Shown: in pieces, positions 43,019 through 50,236 of the stretch
Layout of the letters: the number at the start of each line of letters is the position of its first letter
How positions within the stretch are numbered: position 1 is the first letter of the stretch
Assembly: GCF_014648175.1 (NCBI RefSeq)
Contig: NZ_BMQP01000020.1
Span: 80,378-144,377 of the forward strand
Length of the DNA: 64,000 bases
From: Planobispora rosea
GTDB lineage: Bacteria; Actinomycetota; Actinomycetes; Streptosporangiales; Streptosporangiaceae
Direction: 5' to 3'
Program-made: the position numbers and the translations under genes
The notes under the pieces: model-generated
What the model saw: the letters and a program-made list of their open reading frames with translations, nothing else
Told to the model about the DNA's origin: nothing
Databases searched by the model: none

Positions 43019-43050
43019 CACCGGGTCCCCGCCGTGACGCGGACCCGGTG
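43019..43050 (-). terminator. Hairpin after the small lipoprotein gene
   Basis: CACCGGGTCC (43019-43028) and GGACCCGGTG (43041-43050) pair perfectly, 7 bases beyond the stop of the lipoprotein gene in its direction of transcription. Confidence 0.7.
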
Positions 43051-43056
43051 ATTCCG

Positions 43057-43449
43057 TCAGGAGCAGGCCTTGACCAGCTCGCTCTGGAGTTCCTGGGTCT
43101 TCGTGCCGAGCTCCTGGACGGCGGCCGTGGCGGAGGTCGGGTCGTTGGCGTCGATCTTCACGTTGCCGATCGCGGTGGCGAAGTTGTTGAGCGCGGTGGC
43201 CAGGTCGCCCTCGGCCTCGCCCGCCAGCTTCTTCAGGTCGGAGGCGAACTTCTGGTTGGCCTCGTTGTACTTGTTGAGGTCGCCGCCGGCGCCGGTCACG
43301 GCGGTGGTGTACTCCTGGGTGAGCTTCGTCCACGGGGCTTCGCTGCAGATGGAGGAGTTGGCGCCGGCGCCGCAGGCGGCGGTCAGGGAGAGGAGTGCGG
43401 CTCCCGCAACGGTGACGGCGATACGGCGGGAAGAGATAAGGCGGAACAT
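43057..43449 (-). CDS. Small lipoprotein, helical
   Basis: A 130-residue protein with a signal peptide and lipobox LTAAC (Cys26 becomes the lipidated N terminus). The mature part is alpha-helical, with heptad-like spacing (KLTQEYTTAVTGAGGDLNKYNEANQKFASDL.., LNNFATAIGNV) and two further cysteines (SSICSEAP near the start, KACS at the end), probably disulfide bonded. No domain is recognised. The 31-residue peptide gene lies about 250 bp upstream on the same strand. A strong hairpin ends the unit. Confidence 0.75.
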   Translation of the reverse strand: MFRLISSRRIAVTVAGAALLSLTAACGAGANSSICSEAPWTKLTQEYTTAVTGAGGDLNKYNEANQKFASDLKKLAGEAEGDLATALNNFATAIGNVKIDANDPTSATAAVQELGTKTQELQSELVKACS

Positions 43450-43900
43450 TGCCTTGCCTTTCAGAGCAAACTGTGACGCTCAGAAGGTAGGGGGGTCCGC
43501 TTTCGGATCACTTACATCGGGCTTACAAATGGGACTCGCTGTGCCGTCGCCCGGCCGGTGGGATCCGGCGCGGCGTGCGAGACCGCCCGCGCCGGTCGGA
43601 ACCGGTGCGACCGGCCGTCCGTGGCCGTCCGCTCCCGTGGGGGCCGCCGCTTCCCCGTGGCTCTCGTCCCCGTCGTGACCCTCGTCCCGGTCCCGTCAGA
43701 AGGGGAGCGGCCGCCCTGAGGGCGTGCGCAGGTCGAGGGGGGCGGGCTGGCGGGGCGGCCGAGGCTTCTGCAGGATTTGAACCTTTTTCACGTCCTACTC
43801 CCGTTTGTTGGAGTTTGGGAGAGACTACGCCATTCGGCTGCCTATTTCGTCCGTTTTTTGAGACCTCCTGTCTCAGATTCGTCTCCGGAGGCGGCCCGGA
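43450..43900. other. Intergenic region carrying peptide gene 1
   Basis: About 450 bases between the small lipoprotein and the propeller lipoprotein. The only coding content supported is the 31-residue peptide gene at 43696-43791. Its upstream part (43792-43870) is AT-richer, with a possible TAGTCT -10 element on the minus strand near 43828-43833. The stretch 43500-43690 has no supported feature. Confidence 0.5.
43696..43791 (-). CDS. Proline/arginine-rich 31-residue peptide (copy 1)
   Basis: A complete 32-codon gene: GTG start at 43791, GGGAG about 7 nt upstream, TGA stop. The peptide starts MKKVQILQ, continues with a PRPPR core, then LDLRTPSGR, and ends LPF. A second gene at 51428-51523 encodes a peptide 24/31 identical with the same length and termini, although the codons differ at many third positions. 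This pattern argues for a real protein under selection. There is no signal peptide, no Cys and no Ser/Thr-rich core, so a lanthipeptide is unlikely. The PRPPR core recalls ribosome-binding proline-rich peptides, a resemblance only. Confidence 0.72.
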   Translation of the reverse strand: MKKVQILQKPRPPRQPAPLDLRTPSGRPLPF

Positions 43901-45127
43901 TCACCGGCGCAGTGTGAAGCCGGCCTCCGCGTCCCCCCAGCCGACCGAGCCGACGACCCACACCGTCCCGGTGCCCGGGACCCCGGCGATGCCGGTGTGC
44001 CCGACGTCGTCGGACACGTCGTACTGCTGGTCCTCCTCGTACGGCCGCAGCAGCGGGCCGTACCGGGCGGTCCACCGGGTCCCGTCGAAGTGGAGCAGGA
44101 GCGGCTGGCCCGAGTGGTCGGCGTCCACTCCGCTGGCCCAGACGTCGTCGCCGTCGAACGCGGTGACCCCGTGCAGCGCGCCCCGGGAGACCGGCAGCTC
44201 CGCGCGCGTCCAGCGGGAGCCGTCCCAGTGCAGGGCCAGCGGCTCGGCCGGGCGGTCGCCGTACACGTCGGGGGAGCCGGTCGCGATCTCACCCACCGCC
44301 CAGACGTCGGACGGCGAGATCTGCCAGACCCGGTTCAGCCTGCCGCCGGGGATGTCCGGGATCCGGAAGGCCTCCCACACGGTGGAGGTGCCGTGCAGGA
44401 CCATCGGTCCCGACTCGTCGCCCCCGACCGCCCAGACGTGCCCGTCCTTCACGGTGATCGCCCGCAGGGTCCCGCCGCTCTGGTAGGCGTTGCGGAACTC
44501 GCCGTCGTCCCACTCCAGGACCACCGTCCCCGACGGGGTGTTCGCGGTGAACCACGCCCGTCCGCCGGAGACCGCGACGTCGGTGAACCGGTAGTCGTGC
44601 GCGATCCCGAACGGCCGCTCCCACGTCCACCGCCGCCCGTTCCAGCGCGCCGCGACGGCGGTCTCACCGTTGCCGACGATCCACACGTCGTCCGGGCCGC
44701 CCACGCTGACGCCCTCCACGTGGTACAGGTCCCGCTCGCCCACCGGCACCTCACGCCATCGCGTCCCGTCCCATCGGACGACGGCGGGAGACCCCTCCCG
44801 GTCCTCGGCGCTGTCCTGGTAGCCGACGGCCCACACGTCCCCGGGCCCGCCGGCCGCCACGTCCACCAGGGCGGCGCTCCCCGAGAGCCCGGGATCGGGC
44901 GCGGCCTTCCACTCCGGGGCCTGCGCGACCTCCCCGGTGGCCCGCGGGGCCGGGGTCGCGTCCTGGGCCGCGTCCTGGGCTGCGGTACGGCCCGGCGCGG
45001 TCGGGGAGGCGGACGCCGCCGTGCGCTCAGGCACCGGTGAGGGCGCCCGGGCCGCCGTGGGATCCGCGGTGCACGCCGCCAGGAGACAGACTCCGGCGGT
45101 CGCGACCGCCACCCGCATCTTCGCCAT
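43901..45127 (-). CDS. Beta-propeller lipoprotein
   Basis: A 408-residue protein with signal peptide and lipobox LLAAC (Cys19). An Ala/Pro/Thr linker leads to six or seven similar blades of the form DVWAVG...VVRWDGTRW (DVWAVGYQDS, DVWIVGNGET, HVWAVGGDES, DVWAVGEIAT, DVWASGVDAD, TVWVVGSVGW). It forms an extracellular propeller, probably for binding. ATG 45127 is chosen because GAGGGG lies 8-9 nt upstream; ATGs at 45136 and 45118 are alternatives. The frame left open upstream is shadow of the methyltransferase gene. Confidence 0.8.
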   Translation of the reverse strand: MAKMRVAVATAGVCLLAACTADPTAARAPSPVPERTAASASPTAPGRTAAQDAAQDATPAPRATGEVAQAPEWKAAPDPGLSGSAALVDVAAGGPGDVWAVGYQDSAEDREGSPAVVRWDGTRWREVPVGERDLYHVEGVSVGGPDDVWIVGNGETAVAARWNGRRWTWERPFGIAHDYRFTDVAVSGGRAWFTANTPSGTVVLEWDDGEFRNAYQSGGTLRAITVKDGHVWAVGGDESGPMVLHGTSTVWEAFRIPDIPGGRLNRVWQISPSDVWAVGEIATGSPDVYGDRPAEPLALHWDGSRWTRAELPVSRGALHGVTAFDGDDVWASGVDADHSGQPLLLHFDGTRWTARYGPLLRPYEEDQQYDVSDDVGHTGIAGVPGTGTVWVVGSVGWGDAEAGFTLRR

Positions 45128-45201
45128 CCGCCGCATCCCCTCAGCATGCCCGGGGAGGCTCTGCGGAACGGCCGGATTCCCGAGGAAAACCTGTGAGGAG
45201 G

Positions 45202-45894
45202 TCAGCGTCTGCGGGCGATCGTGACGCCGTCGCGCACGGGCAGCATCACCGAGTCCACCCGCTCGTCGCCGGCCGTGATCTCGTTCATGCGGCGCATGGT
45301 GACGGCGTCCTCGTCCCGGCAGGCGGGGTCGAACACGCGGCCGCCGAGGAAGACGTTGTCCAGGACGACGAGGCCGCCCGGACGCAGCCGCGGGACCAGC
45401 TCCTCGTAGTAGGCGGGGTAACCGGTCTTGTCGGCGTCGATGAAGGCGAAGTCGATCTCCGGCTCGGCGGGGAACGCCCGCAGCGTCTCGATCGCCGGGG
45501 CGATCTTCAGCTCGATGCGCCCGGCCACGCCCGCGCGCTCCCAGTAACGCTGGGCGATGGAGGTCCACTCGGTGCTGACGTCGCAGGCGAGCAGGTGACC
45601 GTCCTCGGGCAGGCCGCGGGCGATGCAGATGGAGGAGTAGCCGGTGAACACGCCCACCTCGACGGCACGGCGGGCGCCGGACATCCGGACGAGCATGTTC
45701 AGCAGGACGCCCTCGTCGTGGGAGACCTGCATCCCGGCCGCGCCGCCGGTGGCCCGGCGGGTCTCTTCGGCGAGTTCGCGGAGCAGGTCGTCGGCGGGAG
45801 AGGAGTGCGTGAGCAGATAGTCGCCGAGAGCGGGGTCGAGGACGGGCCCGCGCTTCGGGGCGGGGGCGGTGACGTGCGACGTCGAATCGGTCAT
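45202..45894 (-). CDS. Class I SAM-dependent O-methyltransferase (COMT-like)
   Basis: A 230-residue methyltransferase of the metal-dependent catechol/caffeoyl-CoA type. GMQVSHDEGVLLNMLVRMSGARRAVEVGVFTGYSSICIARGLP holds the SAM motif (VEVGVFTGYSS). FAFIDADKTGYPAYYEE gives the metal/substrate Asp, and VVLDNVFLGGRV the second metal region. It methylates a catechol-type or other vicinal-diol hydroxyl. ATG 45894 has GGAAGGA upstream. The substrate is unknown. Confidence 0.92.
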   Translation of the reverse strand: MTDSTSHVTAPAPKRGPVLDPALGDYLLTHSSPADDLLRELAEETRRATGGAAGMQVSHDEGVLLNMLVRMSGARRAVEVGVFTGYSSICIARGLPEDGHLLACDVSTEWTSIAQRYWERAGVAGRIELKIAPAIETLRAFPAEPEIDFAFIDADKTGYPAYYEELVPRLRPGGLVVLDNVFLGGRVFDPACRDEDAVTMRRMNEITAGDERVDSVMLPVRDGVTIARRR

Positions 45895-46076
45895 CGAGAT
45901 CCTTCCGGCAGGGGGCGTCGGGCCGGGGCGCGCGTCGGCACGCCGACCGGCCGGGCCCAACCTCTCCGGTTTCCGCCGCTTTGGCAAGGGGGTATCGAGC
46001 GCTCGCCGCTCCCGGGGTGCCGGCCTGCGGCCGTCAGGAGCCGGGATGTTCAGAAGATCCGTGTGTGCCCGAAACC

Positions 46077-46166
46077 GTCACCGACCTCGACGTAGCCGAC
46101 ACGCATGTCGCCGACACAGGTGTCACCGACGTGGACGTCGCCGACGCCCACGTCGGGGACGTTGTG
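46077..46166 (+). repeat. Six 15-bp tandem repeats
   Basis: Units are of the form GTCGCCGACACGCAT / GTCACCGACGTGGAC. Each keeps the frame and would encode V-(T/A/G)-D-x-x. The copies have diverged at several positions but conserve GTC-NCC-GAC. No start or partner gene shows that it is translated. Confidence 0.7.
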
Positions 46167-46222
46167 TGAGGCAAGGAACGTTAGGTGGCTGCTTACATCG
46201 ATTGAGGTAATGTAGATTAGAT

Positions 46223-46247
46223 CTAAGTAAGATGGAATCTTACTTAG
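46223..46247. promoter_or_regulatory. Perfect 11-bp palindrome upstream of ATPase
   Basis: CTAAGTAAGAT (46223-46233), loop GGA, ATCTTACTTAG (46237-46247). It ends 9 bases before the ATG and abuts the RBS, in locally AT-rich DNA. It could be an operator or an RNA hairpin that limits translation. Confidence 0.6.
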
Positions 46248-46256
46248 GTGGGAGCG

Positions 46257-47693
46257 ATGGACTTTACCGGCAGGGCTTCCGATCTTGACCGTCTCGGCAG
46301 GCAGCTGCGTCTCGTTGTGGAGGGCAAAGGGGGAACGCGAGGGCAGGCGGTGATCGTCACCGGCCGCAGGCGAGTGGGCAAGTCGCGTCTGGTTCAGGAG
46401 TTCTGTGATCGCTCCGGTCTGCCGTACGTCATCTTCCAGGCGACGAGAGGACGGAGCCCGGCAGCGGAACGAAACGACTTCGCCGAGGCCGTCGCCTGCT
46501 CCGGGCTGGCAGAGGGCGAGCTCATCCGCGGGGCCATGCCGCCGGATTGGAATCACGCACTCCGCGCCCTGGCGCTGGCGGCGGGTGATGGGACTCCGTG
46601 CATCGTCGTTCTCGACGAGATTCCCTGGCTGATGGAGCAGGACACGGAGTTCGAGGGAGCTCTGCAGACGGTCTGGGACAGGCATCTGTCCACCCGGCCG
46701 ATCCTGTTGATCCTGGTCGGAAGTGATCTGTCCGTGATGGAGTCCCTGCAGGAGTATGGACGCCCGTTCTTCGGCCGGGCCGCCCATATGACCCTGAGAC
46801 CACTCGATCTGCATGATGTCGCCGACATGACCGGGCTGGCCGCGGCCGACGCCGTGGACGCGCTGCTCATCACCGGAGGCTTCCCCGAGGTGGTCCGTTC
46901 CTGGGAACCGGGCATGACCAGGGTCGATTTCCTGCGCGCCAGTCTCGCCACCCCGTTGTCGCCGCTCCTCGCCGCCGGAGAGCTGTCGCTGCTCGGGGAG
47001 TTTCCGTCGGCGACCCACGCGCGGACCGTGCTGGAGGCCATCGGGACGGGGGAACGTACCTTCGCCGCGATCGCGGCCGCTGTGGGAGGCGCGACGCCGC
47101 TGCCCTCCGGCACCCTGTCACCGATCCTCACCAACCTGATCGCCAAGCGGGTGGTGGCGGCGGATCTTCCTCTCTCCGGTCGACCGGACACCAGGAACAA
47201 GCGGTACCGGGTGGCCGACTCCTACCTTCGCTTCTGGCTCGCCTTCCTCCAGCGTGCCGTCGCCGACAGCGAGCGCGGCCGGCCGGATCTCGCCCTGCGG
47301 CGGATCGAGCGTTCGTGGACGAGCTGGCGGGGTCGCGCCGTGGAACCGATCGTGCGCGACTGCCTGGCCAGGAGGCTGCCGGACGACCAATGGCCTGACA
47401 CCGAGGTCGTGGGCGGATGGTGGAATCGGCAGAACAACCCGGAGATCGATCTCGTGGGAGCCGACCGGGAGCCCGTCGCGGGCCGAGTCCACTTCACCGG
47501 GTCGATCAAGTGGCTCGATGCCCGCCCCTTCGACCGGCACGACTACGACGAACTGGTCCGAGGTTCGGCGTCCGTACCGGGCGTGGACGTCGACACCCCC
47601 AAAGTCGCGGTGTCCAGGGCCGGGTTCGAGCCGGGACTCCCGTTGGACGCGGCCTGGACACCGGAGGATCTGCTGGTGGCTTTCCGCATCTGA
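46257..47693 (+). CDS. STAND/AAA-type ATPase with DUF234-like nuclease-fold tail
   Basis: A 478-residue protein of the archaeal-type ATPase/DUF234 group. FTGRASDLDRLGRQL is the typical start, VTGRRRVGKSRLVQEFC (34-50) the Walker A, and CIVVLDEIPWLME (115-127) Walker B. A winged-helix part (TGERTFAAIAAAVGG..LSPILTNLIAKRVV) follows. The C-terminal DUF234 region holds E..PEIDLVGAD and GSIKW, a PD-(D/E)XK-like pattern in which the ExK position reads SIK. The function is unknown; such proteins are suspected in mobile-element or conflict systems. ATG 46257 is chosen; a GTG at 46248 overlaps the palindrome edge. Confidence 0.8.
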   Translation: MDFTGRASDLDRLGRQLRLVVEGKGGTRGQAVIVTGRRRVGKSRLVQEFCDRSGLPYVIFQATRGRSPAAERNDFAEAVACSGLAEGELIRGAMPPDWNHALRALALAAGDGTPCIVVLDEIPWLMEQDTEFEGALQTVWDRHLSTRPILLILVGSDLSVMESLQEYGRPFFGRAAHMTLRPLDLHDVADMTGLAAADAVDALLITGGFPEVVRSWEPGMTRVDFLRASLATPLSPLLAAGELSLLGEFPSATHARTVLEAIGTGERTFAAIAAAVGGATPLPSGTLSPILTNLIAKRVVAADLPLSGRPDTRNKRYRVADSYLRFWLAFLQRAVADSERGRPDLALRRIERSWTSWRGRAVEPIVRDCLARRLPDDQWPDTEVVGGWWNRQNNPEIDLVGADREPVAGRVHFTGSIKWLDARPFDRHDYDELVRGSASVPGVDVDTPKVAVSRAGFEPGLPLDAAWTPEDLLVAFRI

Positions 47694-47745
47694 GCGTTGC
47701 ACTCCCGAAGGGAATAGCGGGGGCCGGGGCGGGGTTGGCGGGGGA

Positions 47746-48474
47746 ATGGAGCCGATCACTCGTGGACGCGTCCGGATCGAATCGTCGGCCAAGAGAGTGC
47801 GGGCCTTCCTCGGCGGCAGGGCGGTCGCCGACACCGTCCGCCCGCTGCTGGTCTGGGAGATCCCCTACTACCCGGCCTACTACATCCCCCGTGACGACGT
47901 CACCGCCGAGCTCAAGCCCAACGGCGGGACCAAACGATCACCCAGCCGCGGCGAGGGGATCCTCTACGACATCGGGGACGTGGCCGACGCCGCGCTGGCC
48001 TACCCCGACTCCCCGATCGAGGAACTGCGCGGATACGTGCGCCTGGAGTGGGAAGCCATGGACGCCTGGTTCGAGGAGGACGAGGAGGTCTACGTCCACC
48101 CCCGCGACCCGTACTCGCGGGTGGACATCCTGCCCTCCTCCCGCCACATCCGGGTCGAGGTCGACGGGGCGACCGTGGCGGACTCCCGCCACGCCCGCAT
48201 CCTGTTCGAGACCGGTCTGCCGCCGCGTTACTACCTGCCCAAGACCGACGTCCGGCTCGACCTGCTCACCCCCACCGGCACGGTGAGCCGCTGCCCGTAC
48301 AAGGGGCGGGCGGAGTACTGGTCCGTCAACGGGCACGCGGACCTGGCCTGGTCCTACCGGACCCCACTGGAGGAGAGCCAGCGCATCGCCGGGCTGATCG
48401 CCTTCTACAACGAGAAGGTCGACATCTACGTGGACGGGGTCCTGCAGGACCGCCCGAAGAGCCCGTTCTCCTGA
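47746..48474 (+). CDS. Tandem DUF427 protein
   Basis: A 242-residue protein with two copies of the DUF427 fold. Copy 1: RVRAFLGGRAVADTVRPLLVWEIPYYPAYYIPRDDV, with GEGILYDIG and LAYPDSP. Copy 2: HIRVEVDGATVADSRHARILFETGLPPRYYLPKTDV, with PYKGRAEYWSV and WSYRTPLEESQRI. The fold is a small beta-barrel of unknown function. ATG 47746 follows a GGGGG run; the open frame to the left is shadow of the ATPase. It lies 52 bp after the ATPase and might share its transcript. Confidence 0.88.
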   Translation: MEPITRGRVRIESSAKRVRAFLGGRAVADTVRPLLVWEIPYYPAYYIPRDDVTAELKPNGGTKRSPSRGEGILYDIGDVADAALAYPDSPIEELRGYVRLEWEAMDAWFEEDEEVYVHPRDPYSRVDILPSSRHIRVEVDGATVADSRHARILFETGLPPRYYLPKTDVRLDLLTPTGTVSRCPYKGRAEYWSVNGHADLAWSYRTPLEESQRIAGLIAFYNEKVDIYVDGVLQDRPKSPFS

Positions 48475-48489
48475 TCTCCCCGCCCGCCC

Positions 48490-49482
48490 TCAGGCCGGGG
48501 CGGGACCGGTCCGGCGGTCCTCGGCGTCGATGAGGGCGGCGAGGGCCTCGGGCGACATGGAGCCGGGGGACAGACGCTCCCGGGCCGCGCGGTCGGCCTC
48601 ACGGCGCAGGACCTCGTTGGCCGGGGTCGGGACGCCGAGCTCGCGGCCGAGCAGGACGATCTCGCCGTTGAGGTAGTCGGCCTCGATCGAGCCGCTGGAG
48701 CGGGCCAGGCTCTGCCAGGAGGAGCCGCCGCCGCGCTCCACTCCCTCGATCGGCCGGACCTCGACCTGCGCGCCGCGCCGCTCGCGCTCCTCCTCGGGGG
48801 AGGCGTAGGCGATCCCGGCCGCGTCGAGTACGGCCCGGCCCTCGGCGCGCACCCGCTTCATGATCTGCTCATGGCCGGGCGCGCGACCACAGAGCGCCTC
48901 GTAGGCGTTGCCCAGGTTCCCCAGCAGCTTGGCGTACTTCCAGCGCATCACGTCCGGTACGGCGGTGCCGGTGAACATGCTCCCCGACAGGTCTGCGGCG
49001 ATCCGCTCGCACAGCGCGTCGGTGCCGTGCGGGTAGCGGCCGAGCTGGAGCAGGCCCGACTTCGGGGCCCCGTAGGCCGCCACGACCCCGGGCTCCAGGT
49101 GGGAGGCGGGCAGCCAGACGCACATGCCGTACACCCGCTCGAAGCGCCGCAGCACCGTGCGCTCGTTGGCCACGCCGTTCTGCGCGCACACCACCGGCGC
49201 GTTCCGGGGCCAGGGGTCGAGCGCGGCGACCGTGTCCTGTGACTTGACCGCCAGGACCAGCACGTCGCCGTCGCGGAGCCGTACCGGATCGCGTGTCACC
49301 GGGACGCCGAGCGTCTGGGCGGAGTCGGGGGTGATCAGGCGCAGGCCGTCGCGCCGGAGCACGTCATGGTGGGCGCCGCGGGCGACGAGGAGGACGTCGT
49401 GGCCCGCCTGGAAGAGCCGCCCGCCGATGGTCCCGCCGACGGCCCCCGCCCCGATCACGATGTAACGCACGATCGTGATCAT
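48490..49482 (-). CDS. Ketopantoate reductase family protein
   Basis: A 330-residue NADPH-binding enzyme. YIVIGAGAVGGTIGGRLFQAGHDVLLVARG (7-36) is the Rossmann start, VKSQDTVAAL and VCAQNGVANE follow the PanE pattern, and KYAKLLGNLGNAYEAL contains the expected catalytic-helix Lys. PanE reduces 2-dehydropantoate to pantoate; many actinobacterial relatives are paralogues with other 2-oxo substrates, and no pantothenate genes are nearby. Hence the family but not the exact reaction is assigned. Confidence 0.85.
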   Translation of the reverse strand: MITIVRYIVIGAGAVGGTIGGRLFQAGHDVLLVARGAHHDVLRRDGLRLITPDSAQTLGVPVTRDPVRLRDGDVLVLAVKSQDTVAALDPWPRNAPVVCAQNGVANERTVLRRFERVYGMCVWLPASHLEPGVVAAYGAPKSGLLQLGRYPHGTDALCERIAADLSGSMFTGTAVPDVMRWKYAKLLGNLGNAYEALCGRAPGHEQIMKRVRAEGRAVLDAAGIAYASPEEERERRGAQVEVRPIEGVERGGGSSWQSLARSSGSIEADYLNGEIVLLGRELGVPTPANEVLRREADRAARERLSPGSMSPEALAALIDAEDRRTGPAPA

Positions 49483-49495
49483 GCCACACGGGGGC

Positions 49496-50137
49496 TCAGC
49501 GGCCGGCGGCCGGTCCCGCCAGGCCGTGGAGGAGAAGGCGGGTGAGGGTGTCGACGGCCTCGTCGTCGCTGATCCCCGGCCCCTTCTCGCCCGAGGTCAG
49601 CACCGCGTAGGCGAACGTCGCCAGCATCGCGCCCATCGCCGCCCCGACGAGGGAGGGATCGCCGGGCAGGGGGTGGCCGCGCTCCCGCAGGTACTCCAGG
49701 TGGTCGCGGAAGACGGCGGTGTCCTCGGCGAGGGCGGTCCAGGCGCGGCCGGAGCCCAGCGGCTCGGTCATCATCGACTGGTAGAGGGCGACCATGACCG
49801 GGAGATGGTCGCGGAAGACGTTCCAGGCGACGGCGACGTGGTCGCGGAGCTGCGCGGGGTCGGTCAGATCGTGGTCGCGGGGGTGGCCGTCCGGAGCCCT
49901 GGAGGGGCCGTCGACGCCGATCTCGGCGTCGGCCTGGGCCTCCATGTCGCGCAGGAGCGCCTGGAGTAGTTCCTCCTTGCTGGCGAAGTGGTCGTAGAAG
50001 GAGCCGGTGGCCCGGCCGGCGGCCGCCGTGATGTCAGTGATCTTGGTGCTCAGGTAGCCGCGCTCCGCGAAAAGACGGCGGGCTGCCCCTTTCAGCGCGG
50101 CCTCGGTCTCGGCCGCCCTCGCCTTGCGCACACCCAT
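49496..50137 (-). CDS. TetR/AcrR family regulator
   Basis: A 213-residue repressor. The N-terminal HTH (ALKGAARRLFAERGYLSTKITDITAAAGRATGSFYDHFASKEELLQALL, about 15-62) is typical. The C-terminal ligand domain is helical with no known match. It is divergent from the FAD monooxygenase, and two identical palindrome cores lie between their starts. Repression of that gene and autoregulation are therefore likely. Confidence 0.92.
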   Translation of the reverse strand: MGVRKARAAETEAALKGAARRLFAERGYLSTKITDITAAAGRATGSFYDHFASKEELLQALLRDMEAQADAEIGVDGPSRAPDGHPRDHDLTDPAQLRDHVAVAWNVFRDHLPVMVALYQSMMTEPLGSGRAWTALAEDTAVFRDHLEYLRERGHPLPGDPSLVGAAMGAMLATFAYAVLTSGEKGPGISDDEAVDTLTRLLLHGLAGPAAGR

Positions 50138-50184
50138 AGATCCGCCTCCCCTCCTTGACCCCTGACGTTAGCAATGCCCATACT

Positions 50185-50211
50185 GAATCGAAATTCGGTG
50201 AATTTAAATTC
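50185..50211. promoter_or_regulatory. Twin GAAT-N4-ATTC palindromes, TetR operators
   Basis: GAATCGAAATTC (50185-50196) and GAATTTAAATTC (50200-50211), 15 bp centre to centre, in AT-rich DNA between divergent TetR (start 50137) and monooxygenase (start 50237). Spacing of about one and a half helix turns suggests two repressor dimers. Confidence 0.7.
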
Positions 50212-50236
50212 AGTCAACTCGGTCGAGGAGAACGTC

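Larger units (their letters stand above)
45895..46256. other. Intergenic region with 15-bp tandem repeats and palindrome
   Basis: The left half is GC-rich and featureless. 46077-46166 holds six 15-bp repeats. 46170-46250 turns abruptly AT-rich and contains a perfect 11-bp palindrome just before the ATPase start. The open frame 45981-46169 crossing the repeats has no RBS or homologous look and is not called a gene. Confidence 0.55.

Noticed and set aside
43696..43791. Lanthipeptide or lasso-peptide precursor interpretation of the 31-aa peptide
   Set aside because: No Cys, no leader-core boundary, and no modification or export genes beside either copy.
45981..46169. 62-codon frame over the 15-bp repeats as a gene
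   Set aside because: No RBS, no recognisable protein; only the repeat is reported.
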